64,000 nucleotides of DNA from positions 93,707 to 157,706 of the forward strand of contig VXAU01001104.1 of the NCBI GenBank assembly GCA_013399695.1. Reading direction: 5' to 3'. Below, in pieces: positions 23,007-32,457 of this stretch (positions within the stretch are counted from its first letter, which is position 1; each line of letters opens with the position of its first letter). Both the position numbers and the translations under genes were made by a program. The DNA comes from Formicarius rufipectus. Taxonomy: Eukaryota > Chordata > Aves > Passeriformes > Formicariidae. The notes beneath the pieces are model-generated. The model saw only the letters and a list, made by a program, of their open reading frames with translations, had not been told where the DNA came from and did not search any database.

Positions 23007-26000
23007 ATGGTGAGCGCAGCGGGGCCGGGCCGGGCCCGGGGCCGGGATGGGGGAACCGGGCGGGCAGTGGAGCCGAGGTGGGCAGGGCAGGGCTGTGCTG
23101 GGCTGGGGGAGCTGGGCCGGGCGGGCAGCGCAGTGCCCCTGGCAGCCCGAAGGCCGCGTTGGCGGCGTGAGGTGCCGGCGCCATGTTGGGCCCGGCCGCG
23201 GTCGGAGGCCGCGTGGAGACCGTGAGGGGCCGGGAGGGCCCCGTTCTCCATCGCCAACCGAAAGGGTGTTTTAGTTACCTCGCGGGCTCCTCATCATCAT
23301 CAGGGCTGGGCTTCGCGAACGAAGGTTTAGGAAGGGTTCTCCCCAAGCGCGTTGATGGCTTATAAGGCCGATGCGGGACAGGCAAGTCCGGCTACAAAAA
23401 GCACGGCAGAAAATCTCCGTAGGTAGTACTGGCGAGCCACGGTTCTTTCCGTGGTGTCTTTTCTTCTCAAGACTGATTCTGCGTGCGTTTTCAGAGGAAG
23501 CAGCAGCGTTATGGATGTTGTTACCTCGAGGGTTAATCTGAAGTAAAACAAGCCCACGGGAGCATTTGCGCCTGTGAAGAGTAAAAAGGAATGGCCCGTA
23601 TAAACGCACCATTTATTTTTATTTTAACCTCTCTTTTTTTTTTTCTTTTTTTTTTTTGAGTTGCGAAACACGTTTTAAGAGTCTTTGGGCTGGAACCCGC
23701 TTCCAGATTTATAGATTTTCGTGCCTGTACAGTTCGCACTGTGCTCTGGTTCCTCCACCCCCATGAGTTTGCTGCTCGTGTCGGGGTGTGCACTCACAGC
23801 ACGGCCCGGCCTTGCTGAGGACCTCTGTCACATACACAGCACTTCCAGCACTGGTTAATTTTGAGTATTGTGCTCTTTTTAATACCTTTAAAACGAATTT
23901 GGGATGGGAAAGGAAAGGAAGATGCGTTGCCTGCATTATTGCCGTGAGATTAATTACCAACAGGGTATAATGCTAGGTTAGTTTTTAAAGGGCGCTGTTC
24001 TCACTGGTAAGCTCTTTTGGGACATCCCTTTAGCTTTTTCGCAGGCAGCTGGTGCTGAGGGCAGTTTAAATTTTTCACCTTGCAAACTTTGGAGCAGCGG
24101 GGATTTTTCAGTGACAAAAACTCCCTATGGCCTACAATCATCCTGAGCGTCTAAACTGTGTTAGAGAACTTGATTACGGCATTTCAGCTCTTAAATATAG
24201 TATAAAGTGATATTAATAGATTGTCTAAATATTTAAGTAGAGACATATTTTAATAGCGGATGGGATGTAGTTTCTAAGGTGTTTATTAAAGAGCGCAGAG
24301 ATCCAATCCTACAGTAACTCTGCCCAAATCCCTTGGGAACCTGTCAGATCTCAACCCTCGCGTGCAGTTCCTGCTGCGGAGCAGTTTGGAGCGGCCGATA
24401 TTGCTGTGATGATGTAATTTGCGTCCTATGCAGTGCTCAGTGACAGTTGCCTGCTGTCGGTGTGCTGGCACTGCCGAGCTGACGACTCCTGGAGTCTGAG
24501 CAATATGGGCTGGCGATCCCGGGAATTCCGCCGTTCCCGGCCTGTGCTGAGTGTCTCCCCCATGGACAGGCTTGTGCTCGGCCGCTGATCTCGGTGTACT
24601 CGGAGAAGGGCGAGGCTTCGGGGAAGAATGTCACCCTGCCCGCCGTGTTCAAGGCGCCCATTCGGCCCGACGTCGTCAACTTCGTGCACACCAACCTGCG
24701 CAAGAACAACCGGCAGCCCTACGCCGTCAGCGAGCTCGCAGGTGGGCTGGGAGGGGGGGTTTGGGAGCAGGGCTGGGAATGGTGGCTTGGAAGGGGGGCT
24801 TTGGGAGTGGGGGTTTGGGAGCAGGGCTGGGAATGGGGGTTTGGGAGTGGGGCTGGGAGCTGGAGGTTTGGGAGTGGGATTGGGATTAGGGCTTTGGGAG
24901 AGGGGTGCTGGGAATGCGGGCTTGGGAAGGAGGGGTTGGGATCAGGGCTGGGATCATCGGGACTTTGGGAGAGGGGTGCTGGGAATGGGGGCTTGGGAGT
25001 AGGGCTGGCAACAGGGTGTTGAGAATGGCACTGGGAGCAGCCTCTGCCTGCCTGGAACATGCCTGGAGCTGGAGCAAGACAAGGGTTTTTAGTGGCATCC
25101 TGCATGGAAAGCACAGTGGCTGTGCTGGGGTTTAACATTCAGATGTAAATTGTATGAAATACAAATTTTTATTGCTGCAAGGAACATTACAGTGCTCGGG
25201 GGTCTTACCTGGAGTGTCTTACTGAAAGATTACTCTGGCAAGGTCCTCGGGTGGGGTTTACAGTCCTTGTAGTAAAAGCACAGATTGGAGGTGTATGAGG
25301 TGAAAAACCACCTTTTAGAATCCCTGCTCCACAATGACCACATGAGATTTGCCTCAGGTTTTTGTCAACAAAAGTTCTCTGCAAATGGGCCTTTGTTAGG
25401 AGTTGTCTCAGGAGCTCATGGGTGCAGATAACTTCTGCTTCCCCAGGGAGCTGTGCTAGGAATGTGCATCTTTAACCTTATTTCTAAGGTTTCACATAAA
25501 CATTTTAACTCACTAGGAACAGCAGTGCCAAGTCATTCTTCCAGGTGGAGGATCAAGCTTAAAAATGGGAATGTTAAACATCTTAGGTCAGAATCAAGTA
25601 CACATTAATATGCCAAGAATAAAGTCTCCTGCACCAGATTTGTTTTGCTGAAATGATGAGATTCCACTTTATTGGTCCGTGTTTCTGAAACACATGATTG
25701 TGTGGAAGTTCTGATTGGTGCCTGGAGCTCAGCATCTCTGCCTTTGGGAGGATCCCAGTGTTGTCCCTCTCTGAATGAACCTCTTTGTGTTGCAGGCCAT
25801 CAGACCAGTGCCGAGTCCTGGGGTACTGGGAGAGCCGTTGCCCGGATCCCTCGAGTGCGAGGTGGTGGCACTCACCGCTCGGGCCAGGGGGCCTTTGGGA
25901 ACGTATCCTTGCGTGGCTGTGCTGCCACGGGGGTCACTGAGCTCAGCCACTGACCACACACCTCTGGGAGTCTGAATGTGGGATGGGCCCTGCAGTGCTG

Positions 26001-29000
26001 CTACTGCCTCTCCAGAGCCGATGGATGGCTCCTGTCTTGCCGTGATGTCGTAATTTGCGTCTTACCCTGTGCCCAGGGACAGTTGCCTGCTGTCAGTGGC
26101 CTGGCACAGGTGGCTGACGACCCACTGAGGCTGAGCAAGCACTAGGAGTCACTGTGGGAAGGGTGTTGCAAAGGGTTGTCCTTAACAGTGTGTCAGATGT
26201 GCCGTGGTGGCCGCATGTTCGCCCCCACCAAGACCTGGCGGCGCTGGCACCGCCGAGTGAACATAACACAGAAGCGTTATGCCATCTGTTCTGCCCTGGC
26301 TGCTTCTGCCCTGCCAGCCCTGGTCATGTCCAAAGGTGGGAGTGCTGTTTCTGGGAAGGTTTGCCTGAGCCAGTGTCGGGTACTATGTGGTGACTCAGAA
26401 ATGAGTTTTGCATCGTATGGCACTGCCATTTCTGTTTGTGGGAACAAAGATGTGTTGAAGTCTCAGGTGCACCAAGGCCTGTCTGAGACAGACCTGTAAG
26501 ACTCCACTGACACTTCACTGCTGTGGGTACTGTGCCTGAGTGTTAGAGCGTTCATTTCATTGCACAGCGTTGCCAAGTTGCACCTCCAAATGGAGGGTCA
26601 GGCTTAAACACCTGAGGTCAGAATCAAGTACATTAATACACTGTCTGAGCAAGATTGTTTTGCTGAAATGATGAAATTCCATTTCATTGGTCCGTGTTTC
26701 TGAAACACATGATTGTGTGGAAATTCTGATTGGTGCCTGGAGTTCAGCATTTCTCTTCCTTAGGGAGGATCCCAGTGTTACCACTCTCTGAATGAACCTC
26801 CTTGTGTTCCAGTACTGACTTGTGAATTTAATTTCCAGTTTATCATGTTCTATCATTTGTGAATAACACAAGGCAATAATCTTGAGAAATGTGTCCCACC
26901 CAGATCAATGGGTAACAATATGCCCTGTGAAATCCTCACTAGGTCACCGCATTGAGGAGATTCCAGAACTTCCTCTGGTTGTGGAGGACAAAGTGGAGAG
27001 TTACAAGAAAACCAAGGAAGCTGTTCTGCTCCTTAAGAAGCTTAAAGCTTGGAATGACATCAAAAAGGTGAGTTGGTGTGTTTCTAAGAGCAGGACACGG
27101 ATGATTCAGCTTTGTTACAGAGGGAATTGCAAGCAGTTGTGCATTTTGGCCCTACAAATGATGAACTCTTCACTGGTCCGTGTTGCAGATGGGCAGTGAT
27201 GATGGTGAAGTTCTGACTGGAGCAGTTTGGGGGGTGCCTGGTGGGGTTTGGGCTGTTGGATACTCACAGGTCCCCTCTCTCCCAGGTTTATGCCTCCCAG
27301 CGCATGCGGGCTGGGAAGGGCAAGATGAGGAACCGCCGCCGCATCCAGCGCAGGGGGCCCTGCATCATCTACAACGAGGACAACGGGATCATCAGGGCCT
27401 TCAGGAACATCCCAGGTACCTCCCTTGGGTGGGACACACTTCCCTTCTGTCAGGGGACTGCCTGGAATGATGAGGTTCCACTTCATTGGTCCGTGTTTCT
27501 GAAACACATGATTGTGTGGAAGTTCTGACTTGTTGCAGTAGCTGATACTCTCTTTGTTTTGGTGATGTTGAGGGGGGGTTTTGACAAATTTTACAGGTTC
27601 TCCCAACCCTGAACTCCATTCAGGGCCGTCAAGTTTGTATCTGGAAAAAGAGTGATGATTGATTTAAAAATGTGGTAGATCTTCACACATGGGGGGGTGT
27701 GGCTCTGCAGTGTCAAAGCCTGTGTAAGTTTTGCTTGGCTCCCTGCCAAACACAGCTGTGAGCTGGTCAGCTCTTCTGCCCCCCTCTGGAAAAGGGAAAA
27801 AAAAGTAGCAAAAAGGAAAATGTGGTAAAGGAATATATATATATTTACAGTATTTCATGCTTATATGACTAAATGCTATGTACATATAATAGAGGGATTC
27901 CGAATAATCCCAAACACCCCTCAAAGGGGAAAAAAAGGGAAAAGGGGAAGAGGACCAAAAAAGGTAAAAACAAAACAATCCCACACAATCAAATCCAAGG
28001 AATTAATTCAGTAGAACAACTAACACAGTAATATCTCACCAAGTTCTCTTAGAAGTGAGTGCCTTCCCTCCCCTGCCGACACAGTCAACAACTCTCAGCC
28101 AGGCCTTAGCTCAGATATAAGCCAGGCCTAAACCCTGAGAGCTGCCGGCTCCATGCTCACCTGGCAAGGGAGAGAAGAGCAAAGAGAGCAAGAGGAACCT
28201 CCCTCTGTCTCTCACACACCTGATTACATCAGGGAATGGGATGGAACACTTCCTTAGTATTCCCCCCAGTTTCTAGGGAAGGCCTCCAGACAAACCATGA
28301 CAAAGCCATAAAGCCCCAGGCTGTTTCTGCGTCCCTCCGGCCCATTGCTTGGTTGGAAGCAGCAGCTGAAGGGCTCGCTCTGCCTGTGTGCCCCAGGGAT
28401 CACCCTGCTCAACGTGAACAAGCTGAACGTGCTGCGCCTGGCGCCCGGCGGCCACGTGGGCCGCTTCTGCATCTGGACAGAGAGCGCCTTCCGCAAGCTG
28501 GACGACCTGTACGGCACCTGGCGCAAGGCGGCCACGCTCAAGAGCGACTACAAGTGAGTGCAGCCCTCGGATGGGCCTGCAGAGCGGCCACTGCCAGGGG
28601 GGAAAGGGCTGCCGGGGCTGCTTCCTCAGTGGGAACCAGCCAGGAGTGCATCTGAGTGTTTGTTCTGCAGCCTGCCCATGCACAAGATGACCAACACGGA
28701 TATTGGAAGAATCATGAGAAGCCAGGAAATCCAGAAGGCCCTGCGTGCTCCAAAGTAAGTGTTACTGTATCGTGAATGTGGTGGGTGGTCTCTGGATCGT
28801 TGCCAAGCATAAGGTGCTGTTTAGTCAGAAATCCCTGCACTGAGCTGTTGGATAGGGCTGAGATTTCCTTTGATATTGGGTATAAACAAAAGGAATTGCA
28901 GTTGCCCAAATTTCAGGGAGAATTCCTCAGAACTGTCCTTGCAAAACGAGATGACAGTGCATGTCTGTGCTTCCCAGGAAGAAGATTCAGCGTAGGGTCC

Positions 29001-29313
29001 TGAAGAAGAACCCTCTGAAGAATCTGAGAATCATGATTAAGTTGAACCCGTACGCCAAGACCATGCGCCGCAACACCATCCTGCGCCACGCCCAGAACGT
29101 GAGTGGGGGGAGAGCTGTGGCAGCGCGGGGGGAGTGCCTCGGGTGGCTCACCGAGGGTCTCTCTGTCTCTCGTAGCACAAGCTCAAGGAAGAGAAGAAAG
29201 CCAAGGCCCAGGCCAAGCTCGCAGCCAAGGTGCCGGCTGTGCCCAAGGCAGAGCCCGCAGCCAAGAAGGCCAAGACAGGCAAGGCCGCGGGGAAAGCGAA
29301 GGCTGAGGCGTGA
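23007..29313 (+). CDS. RPL4: Ribosomal protein L4 (uL4), 10 exons, 391 aa
   Basis: Exons: 23007-23009 (ATG only), 24570-24741, 25796-25902, 26197-26335, 26943-27067, 27286-27415, 28397-28553, 28671-28754, 28978-29098, 29176-29313. All junctions are GT-AG and the frame closes at TGA. uL4 is a core protein of the large ribosomal subunit whose internal loop lines the peptide exit tunnel. Exons 2-9 closely match vertebrate RPL4: ARPLISVYSEKGE, the loop region with RVRGGGTHRSGQGAFGN and MCRGGRMFAPTKTWRRWHRR, then RNRRRIQRRGPCIIYNEDNG and NPLKNLRIMIKLNPYAKTMR. The Lys/Ala-rich C-terminal tail (exon 10, 45 aa) is shorter than the human tail; human RPL4 is 427 aa. Exon 7 has very high third-position GC compared with exons 5 and 8. 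Introns 1-6 each carry a box C/D snoRNA, so processed introns supply snoRNAs while the mRNA, with its TOP start, supplies the protein. Confidence 0.97.
24398..24506 (+). ncRNA. SNORD16: SNORD16-like box C/D snoRNA, RPL4 intron 1
   Basis: C box GTGATGA at 24406-24412 and D box CTGA at 24496-24499 are closed by a perfect 7-bp terminal stem (ATATTGC / GCAATAT). The core 'gtaatttgcgtc' and 'gacagttgcctgctgtc' matches vertebrate U16, which guides 2'-O-methylation of 18S rRNA and is hosted by RPL4. It sits 64 bp before exon 2, a usual distance for an intronic C/D snoRNA. It differs from the intron 3 copy between the conserved blocks, so it may be a paralogue with a slightly altered guide. Confidence 0.88.
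24742..25010. repeat. G-rich minisatellite at the start of RPL4 intron 2
   Basis: Units such as 'gggtttgggagtggggctgg' repeat directly from the exon 2 donor onward. Many closely spaced GGG and GGGG runs on the RNA-like strand could form G-quadruplexes. All frames across it are W/G/E repeats and non-coding. Confidence 0.9.
25519..25795 (+). repeat. Duplicated intronic block, copy 1 (RPL4 intron 2, up to the exon 3 acceptor)
   Basis: Shares 'aggtcagaatcaagtac', 'tgttttgctgaaatgatga', the SNORD18 core, 'gattggtgcctggag', 'gaggatcccagtgtt' and 'ctctgaatgaacctc' in the same order with 26565-26812 in intron 4. This copy ends in the true 3' splice site of intron 2 (gtgttgcag). Confidence 0.88.
25648..25718 (+). 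ncRNA. SNORD18: SNORD18-like box C/D snoRNA, RPL4 intron 2
   Basis: C box ATGATGA at 25653-25659 and D box CTGA at 25711-25714 flank the U18 core 'attggtccgtgtttctga' (with internal D' box) and 'acacatgattgtgtggaa'. U18 guides 2'-O-methylation of 28S rRNA and is carried in several RPL4 introns in vertebrates. The D box is about 80 bp before exon 3. Confidence 0.92.
26036..26139 (+). ncRNA. SNORD16: SNORD16-like box C/D snoRNA, RPL4 intron 3
   Basis: C box GTGATGT (26042-26048) and D box CTGA (26131-26134) are closed by the stem CTTGC / GCAAG. The block 'gatgtcgtaatttgcgtctt' followed by 'gacagttgcctgctgtcagt' is nearly identical to vertebrate U16. It sits 58 bp before exon 4. Of the two U16-like copies this one is closer to the mammalian sequence. 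Confidence 0.93.
26565..26812 (+). repeat. Duplicated intronic block, copy 2 (RPL4 intron 4)
   Basis: Paralogous to 25519-25795. It includes a full SNORD18 copy and ends in 'cttgtgttccag', a copy of the exon 3 acceptor. The sequence after it does not match exon 3, so the duplication broke at or near the splice site. Confidence 0.88.
26663..26733 (+). ncRNA. SNORD18: SNORD18-like box C/D snoRNA, RPL4 intron 4
   Basis: C box ATGATGA at 26668-26674 and D box CTGA at 26726-26729 flank the intact U18 core with D' box. It differs from the intron 2 copy at only a few positions. The D box is about 210 bp before exon 5, farther from the acceptor than is usual, because extra sequence follows the duplicated block. 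Confidence 0.92.
27153..27221 (+). ncRNA. Divergent SNORD18-like copy, RPL4 intron 5
   Basis: C box ATGATGA at 27158-27164 and D box CTGA at 27213-27216 are kept, as are the block 'cactggtccgtgtt' and the 3' block 'gtgaagttctgac'. The central D' box of the other copies (TCTGA) reads GCAGA here, and a TGATGATGG motif (possible C') replaces the 'acacatgattgtgtgg' hairpin. It could be a decaying copy or a retargeted snoRNA. It is 70 bp before exon 6. Confidence 0.72.
27462..27533 (+). ncRNA. SNORD18: SNORD18-like box C/D snoRNA, RPL4 intron 6
   Basis: C box ATGATGA at 27467-27473 and D box CTGA at 27525-27528 enclose the full U18 core 'cattggtccgtgtttctga'. In this intron the snoRNA lies about 50 bp after the donor and far (about 860 bp) from the acceptor, partly because an LTR is inserted between them. 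Confidence 0.92.
27721..28302 (-). mobile_element. Solo LTR of an endogenous retrovirus in RPL4 intron 6
   Basis: A 582-bp block with TG..CA ends. On the minus strand it starts TGTCATGGTTTG and ends TTACACA. It is flanked by a 5-bp direct repeat AAGCC (27716-27720 and 28303-28307), as left by retroviral integration. There is no internal coding sequence, so it is a solo LTR left by recombination. The start TGTCATGGTTTG resembles many songbird LTRs, and the minus orientation rests on that. Family is not assigned; a 5-bp target duplication is compatible with ERVL-type or ERV1-type elements. Confidence 0.8.
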
Positions 29314-29364
29314 GCTCCGGGCGCTGCCCAGGGCCCCGCGGGGCTGTGCCCGCGGCTCCAGACT

Positions 29365-29370
29365 AATAAA
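29365..29370 (+). promoter_or_regulatory. RPL4: RPL4 polyadenylation signal AATAAA
   Basis: Canonical AATAAA 52 nt after the RPL4 stop codon, giving the very short 3' UTR typical of ribosomal protein mRNAs. Confidence 0.9.
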
Positions 29371-29590
29371 CGCTGTTGGGACGGAGCAAAGCGTGTCGGG
29401 TGTGGTGTGTGAGCAGGAGGGGCAGGAGGGAGAGCGGGGCCGGGGGGTCCCGTTCCTGTCACGGCCGCGCGGTGGCAGCGCCGCCCGGGGACGGGCGATG
29501 GGGCCGGGGCTGCGGTACCTCCGCCGGGGCGCGGGGGGCGCTGTGGTCGCGCCGGAGCCGTGGGGGACGAGGAGGAGGAGGGCGCGGACC
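29371..29590 (+). promoter_or_regulatory. SNAPC5: CpG-rich SNAPC5 promoter / 5' UTR
   Basis: The 220 bp between the RPL4 poly(A) signal and the SNAPC5 ATG is CpG-dense and GC-rich, with no clear TATA box. RPL4 3' cleavage and SNAPC5 initiation must lie within about 200 bp of each other. Confidence 0.6.
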
Positions 29591-31084
29591 ATGCTGAGCC
29601 GGCTGCAGGAGCTGCGCAGGGAGGAGGAGACGCTGCTGCGGGTTAAGGCGGCGCTGCACGACCAGCTCAGGAGGCTGCGGGTACGGCGGCACCGCGGGCT
29701 GCGACCGGCGGGGGAGCGGGGATGGGCACGGGGATCGTCGGCACAGGAATCACGGCATGGCCACGGGCACCCCCAGTACAGCCACGGTCCGGGTGGGAGG
29801 CAGAGCCAGGCTGGTCCCCCCGCAGGGCGGTCCCCCTGAGAGGCCTCGGTGTCCCGGGCCGTGCGGGAAAGGGGGTCCGTATGCGGCTGCTCCGAGAGGA
29901 GGGACACGCGTTTAGGGGTGCACCTGGGATGCCTAAGAGGTAACTGTGAGTGAACGTAGGATACAGGAGTTATATGTGTGATACAAGGGGTAAATGTAAC
30001 AATTGTATGTGATACAGGGGATAAATGTAGTAATCGGGTTTGATACGGGGGGGTCCATGTAATAATTGGATATGATACGGGGGGAGGTAAATGTAGCAAT
30101 TGGGTGTGATACAGGCGGTAAATGTAATTGGGAGTGGTTTGTCTTCTCAGCAGTTGGATAGAGAAGTCATGGTGAGTCTGAGGGGCTGAGTTAAAGATTA
30201 ATTGGGTTTTGAAAATCCTGGATATGGTAATGGAGGAGCTTAGGACAGAAGTGCAGAAAGAAACAGCGCTTCCAAGGCTGACAGGTAAAAATCCGAAGAG
30301 CCTGAGTGAAAAATGCTGTGGAGTGTGAAACGGCCCGGGGTGGGTGCTGGGCTTTGCATGTTCAGTGCTTTGGCAGAGCCAGGCTGTGCTCAGTGTCCTG
30401 CTGCTCCTGTGCCCAGGTGGAGGAGCTGGCCCTGCAGTCCATGATCAGGTCCAGCGAGGAGAAGGTCCCTGTGCCCTCGGCAGCCCTGGCAGGGGACACC
30501 CAACAGGTGAGGGGGTGGTGCCCAGCTGGCTGCCCCAGGCGGGGGTCAGCACGGGCAGAGCTGTGCCTGGGGGTGCTTTTCCTGTTCCTCATGTCCATCT
30601 CATCCCTGCAAAGCTCAGCTGTAAAATGCCTCGTTTGGTGCTCGTTCGTTTCAAGGGCTGGGCCTTTTCCCCTCCCTGAAAGCAGCACCTTGTTTCCAGA
30701 GGGTTGGGAAGTACCTGTTAGGTGGAACTTCAATGTTTATTAAATATTCTAATGCTCTCAACCCTGATGCTGGAGTAGCCACCGAGGGTGGGGATGGAGG
30801 CACAGGAACTGCCTGTCAGCCTGGACCAGGGGACACTTTTCCATGCTCAGGTGCTCCTGGCTGTGGTGGGCTCTCAGCCACCACTTCTGAGAGCTCTAAT
30901 TAACACTGGGACTGCACAGCTTTAGTGGTGATTGCAGAAGTGATTTGGGGGTTGATAATCAGCTCTTTTCTTATGACAGACTCTTGGGCAGATGGACAAT
31001 GAGGCTGCCATCAATCAAACAGAGTTACACCTCAGTCTCCAGGACCATCAGGAAGAGGAAGAGGAGGAAGAATCTGATTCTTGA
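29591..31084 (+). CDS. SNAPC5: snRNA-activating protein complex subunit 5 (SNAP19), 3 exons, 94 aa
   Basis: Exons: 29591-29680, 30417-30506, 30980-31084; all phase 0 with GT-AG junctions. The protein is the smallest subunit of SNAPc, the nuclear factor that binds the proximal sequence element of snRNA genes for RNA polymerase II and III. The N-terminal part (MLSRLQELRREEETLLRVK, about residues 1-40) is a leucine-rich coiled coil. VEELALQSMI at the start of exon 2 is conserved, and the C-terminus is an acidic run ending in ESDS. Human SNAPC5 is 98 aa, so the gene is full length. The middle (exon 2 end) diverges from human. It lies directly downstream of RPL4 on the same strand, as in mammals, and converges on MAP2K1. 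Confidence 0.95.
29955..30135. repeat. ~32-bp minisatellite in SNAPC5 intron 1
   Basis: About five imperfect units of the form 'gtgatacaggggataaatg' plus 'tagtaattggg'. They begin at about 29971, 30006, 30039, 30071 and 30106. Confidence 0.85.
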
Positions 31085-32457
31085 GAGAAAAATCAGAGAT
31101 GGTTTTTAGTAGAGACTCAGGAATTTCTTCTTCATTCATTTAAAATTCACCACCTGATTTCCATTTTGTGCTGTGTGTGGACATGAACTGTCTGGTATGT
31201 GAGACAGAGCCCAGGGAGGTGACACTGAGCAAGTGTCACAGGCTGGGCCCATCTTGACTCAGATTTAAAGGAGTGAAAATGTGCTGCACAAATATGTAGC
31301 ATAATCCATTCCACATTTAAAACCTAATGTAGCTTTTACAACATCCTTGTTTGTGGAAGGGAGAAGTAATTAATCAACCAGACTAATTTAACATGGACAT
31401 TAAAAGCAATAACTCACCAGTTCTCATTTCCTGATGCTGACAAACACAATCAGGTGCTGAACCAATGATTAGATCACCACCTCATTTGCCTAAACTGGGA
31501 ATTTAAGATCCAAGGGGAGAACAGGTAGTCCAGGGTTGTCTCCAGCTTTCAGCTGCCATGTTTCCAGTTCCATGGAACACTGGAATTACTGCCAGTGCAC
31601 TGGGAGTGCAGGTCCAGCATCAACAACCAAACTGAGCACAGCAGTGAGGTCTCTTTGTACCCACAGGTGCTCTCAAGTACTGTCAGTCTGTCCAGTGAAG
31701 TACTTTCTACTTCCTGCTCTTCACAGTAGCAGCCAAGGAGCCTTTTATCTGTCCACAAATTGTACAGTAAAAATTGGTGCTTGAATTAAGGGACTAATAC
31801 TTTTAAATTGGTGTTATTTACTCCTTCTCTCACAGTAACCTCATAAATCAGTGCAGCTCCATCTGCTTTCATGTGATCTTCAAGGAGGAATTGAAGAATT
31901 TGTTACAAAGGGAAGATGATGTGAAGTCCCCCTCACCCTTTCTGTCCTTGGCAAAGGGGTCTGGTAAATCCCTGGTGTGGCCAGAACACACCACTGAGCC
32001 TCCAGTGAGTTCCTGCCCCTGGTTAACGAGATGTTGTTCGCTTGGCTCCAGTTTGGTTTGTAGCAATAGAAACTGCATGTTGGGCTGTAACTGTAGCTTT
32101 ATCCTCTGCAGACTAATTGGGTTTGGAGGATCCTGGATGTCTTAGTGAAGGAGAGCAGAAGATTTAGCAAATCTTCCCCAAGAGTGACAGGTAAAAAACC
32201 CAGAAGTCTGAGCTGGAAGTGTCACGAGTGTCAGATAATTCCCTGCACTCAGTGTGTGAAGAGCTGGTTGGGAGGAGCTCAGGAGCCAACCTGCCCTTTC
32301 CTGGCACGTTTCAGCTCCAGAGGGTGAGTTTGACTGTTGGAAAGTGTTATTTGTGTCCAACACGGGGCAGGACAGTTTTCATGGATGTTTTCATGGCCTT
32401 TTGTGAATGAGCCTCTTGCTTTTGGGTTTAAACAGTTCTACTGCATGTTGCAATAAA
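31085..32457 (+). other. SNAPC5: Probable SNAPC5 3' UTR and poly(A) signal
   Basis: Non-coding after the SNAPC5 stop. The first canonical plus-strand AATAAA is at 32452-32457, giving a 3' UTR of about 1.4 kb if used. The segment 32108-32230 resembles 30151-30315 in SNAPC5 intron 1 (shared 'taattgggttt', 'atcctggat' and 'tgacaggtaaaaa'), suggesting an unnamed repeat or local duplication. No other gene is seen. Confidence 0.45.

Noticed and set aside
28961..30099. Long overlapping open frames (292 codons plus strand, 370 codons minus strand) over the RPL4 end and SNAPC5 start
   Set aside because: They are GC-rich shadows crossing real RPL4 exons 9-10, introns and SNAPC5 exon 1; their Arg/Pro/Ser-rich content has no domain.
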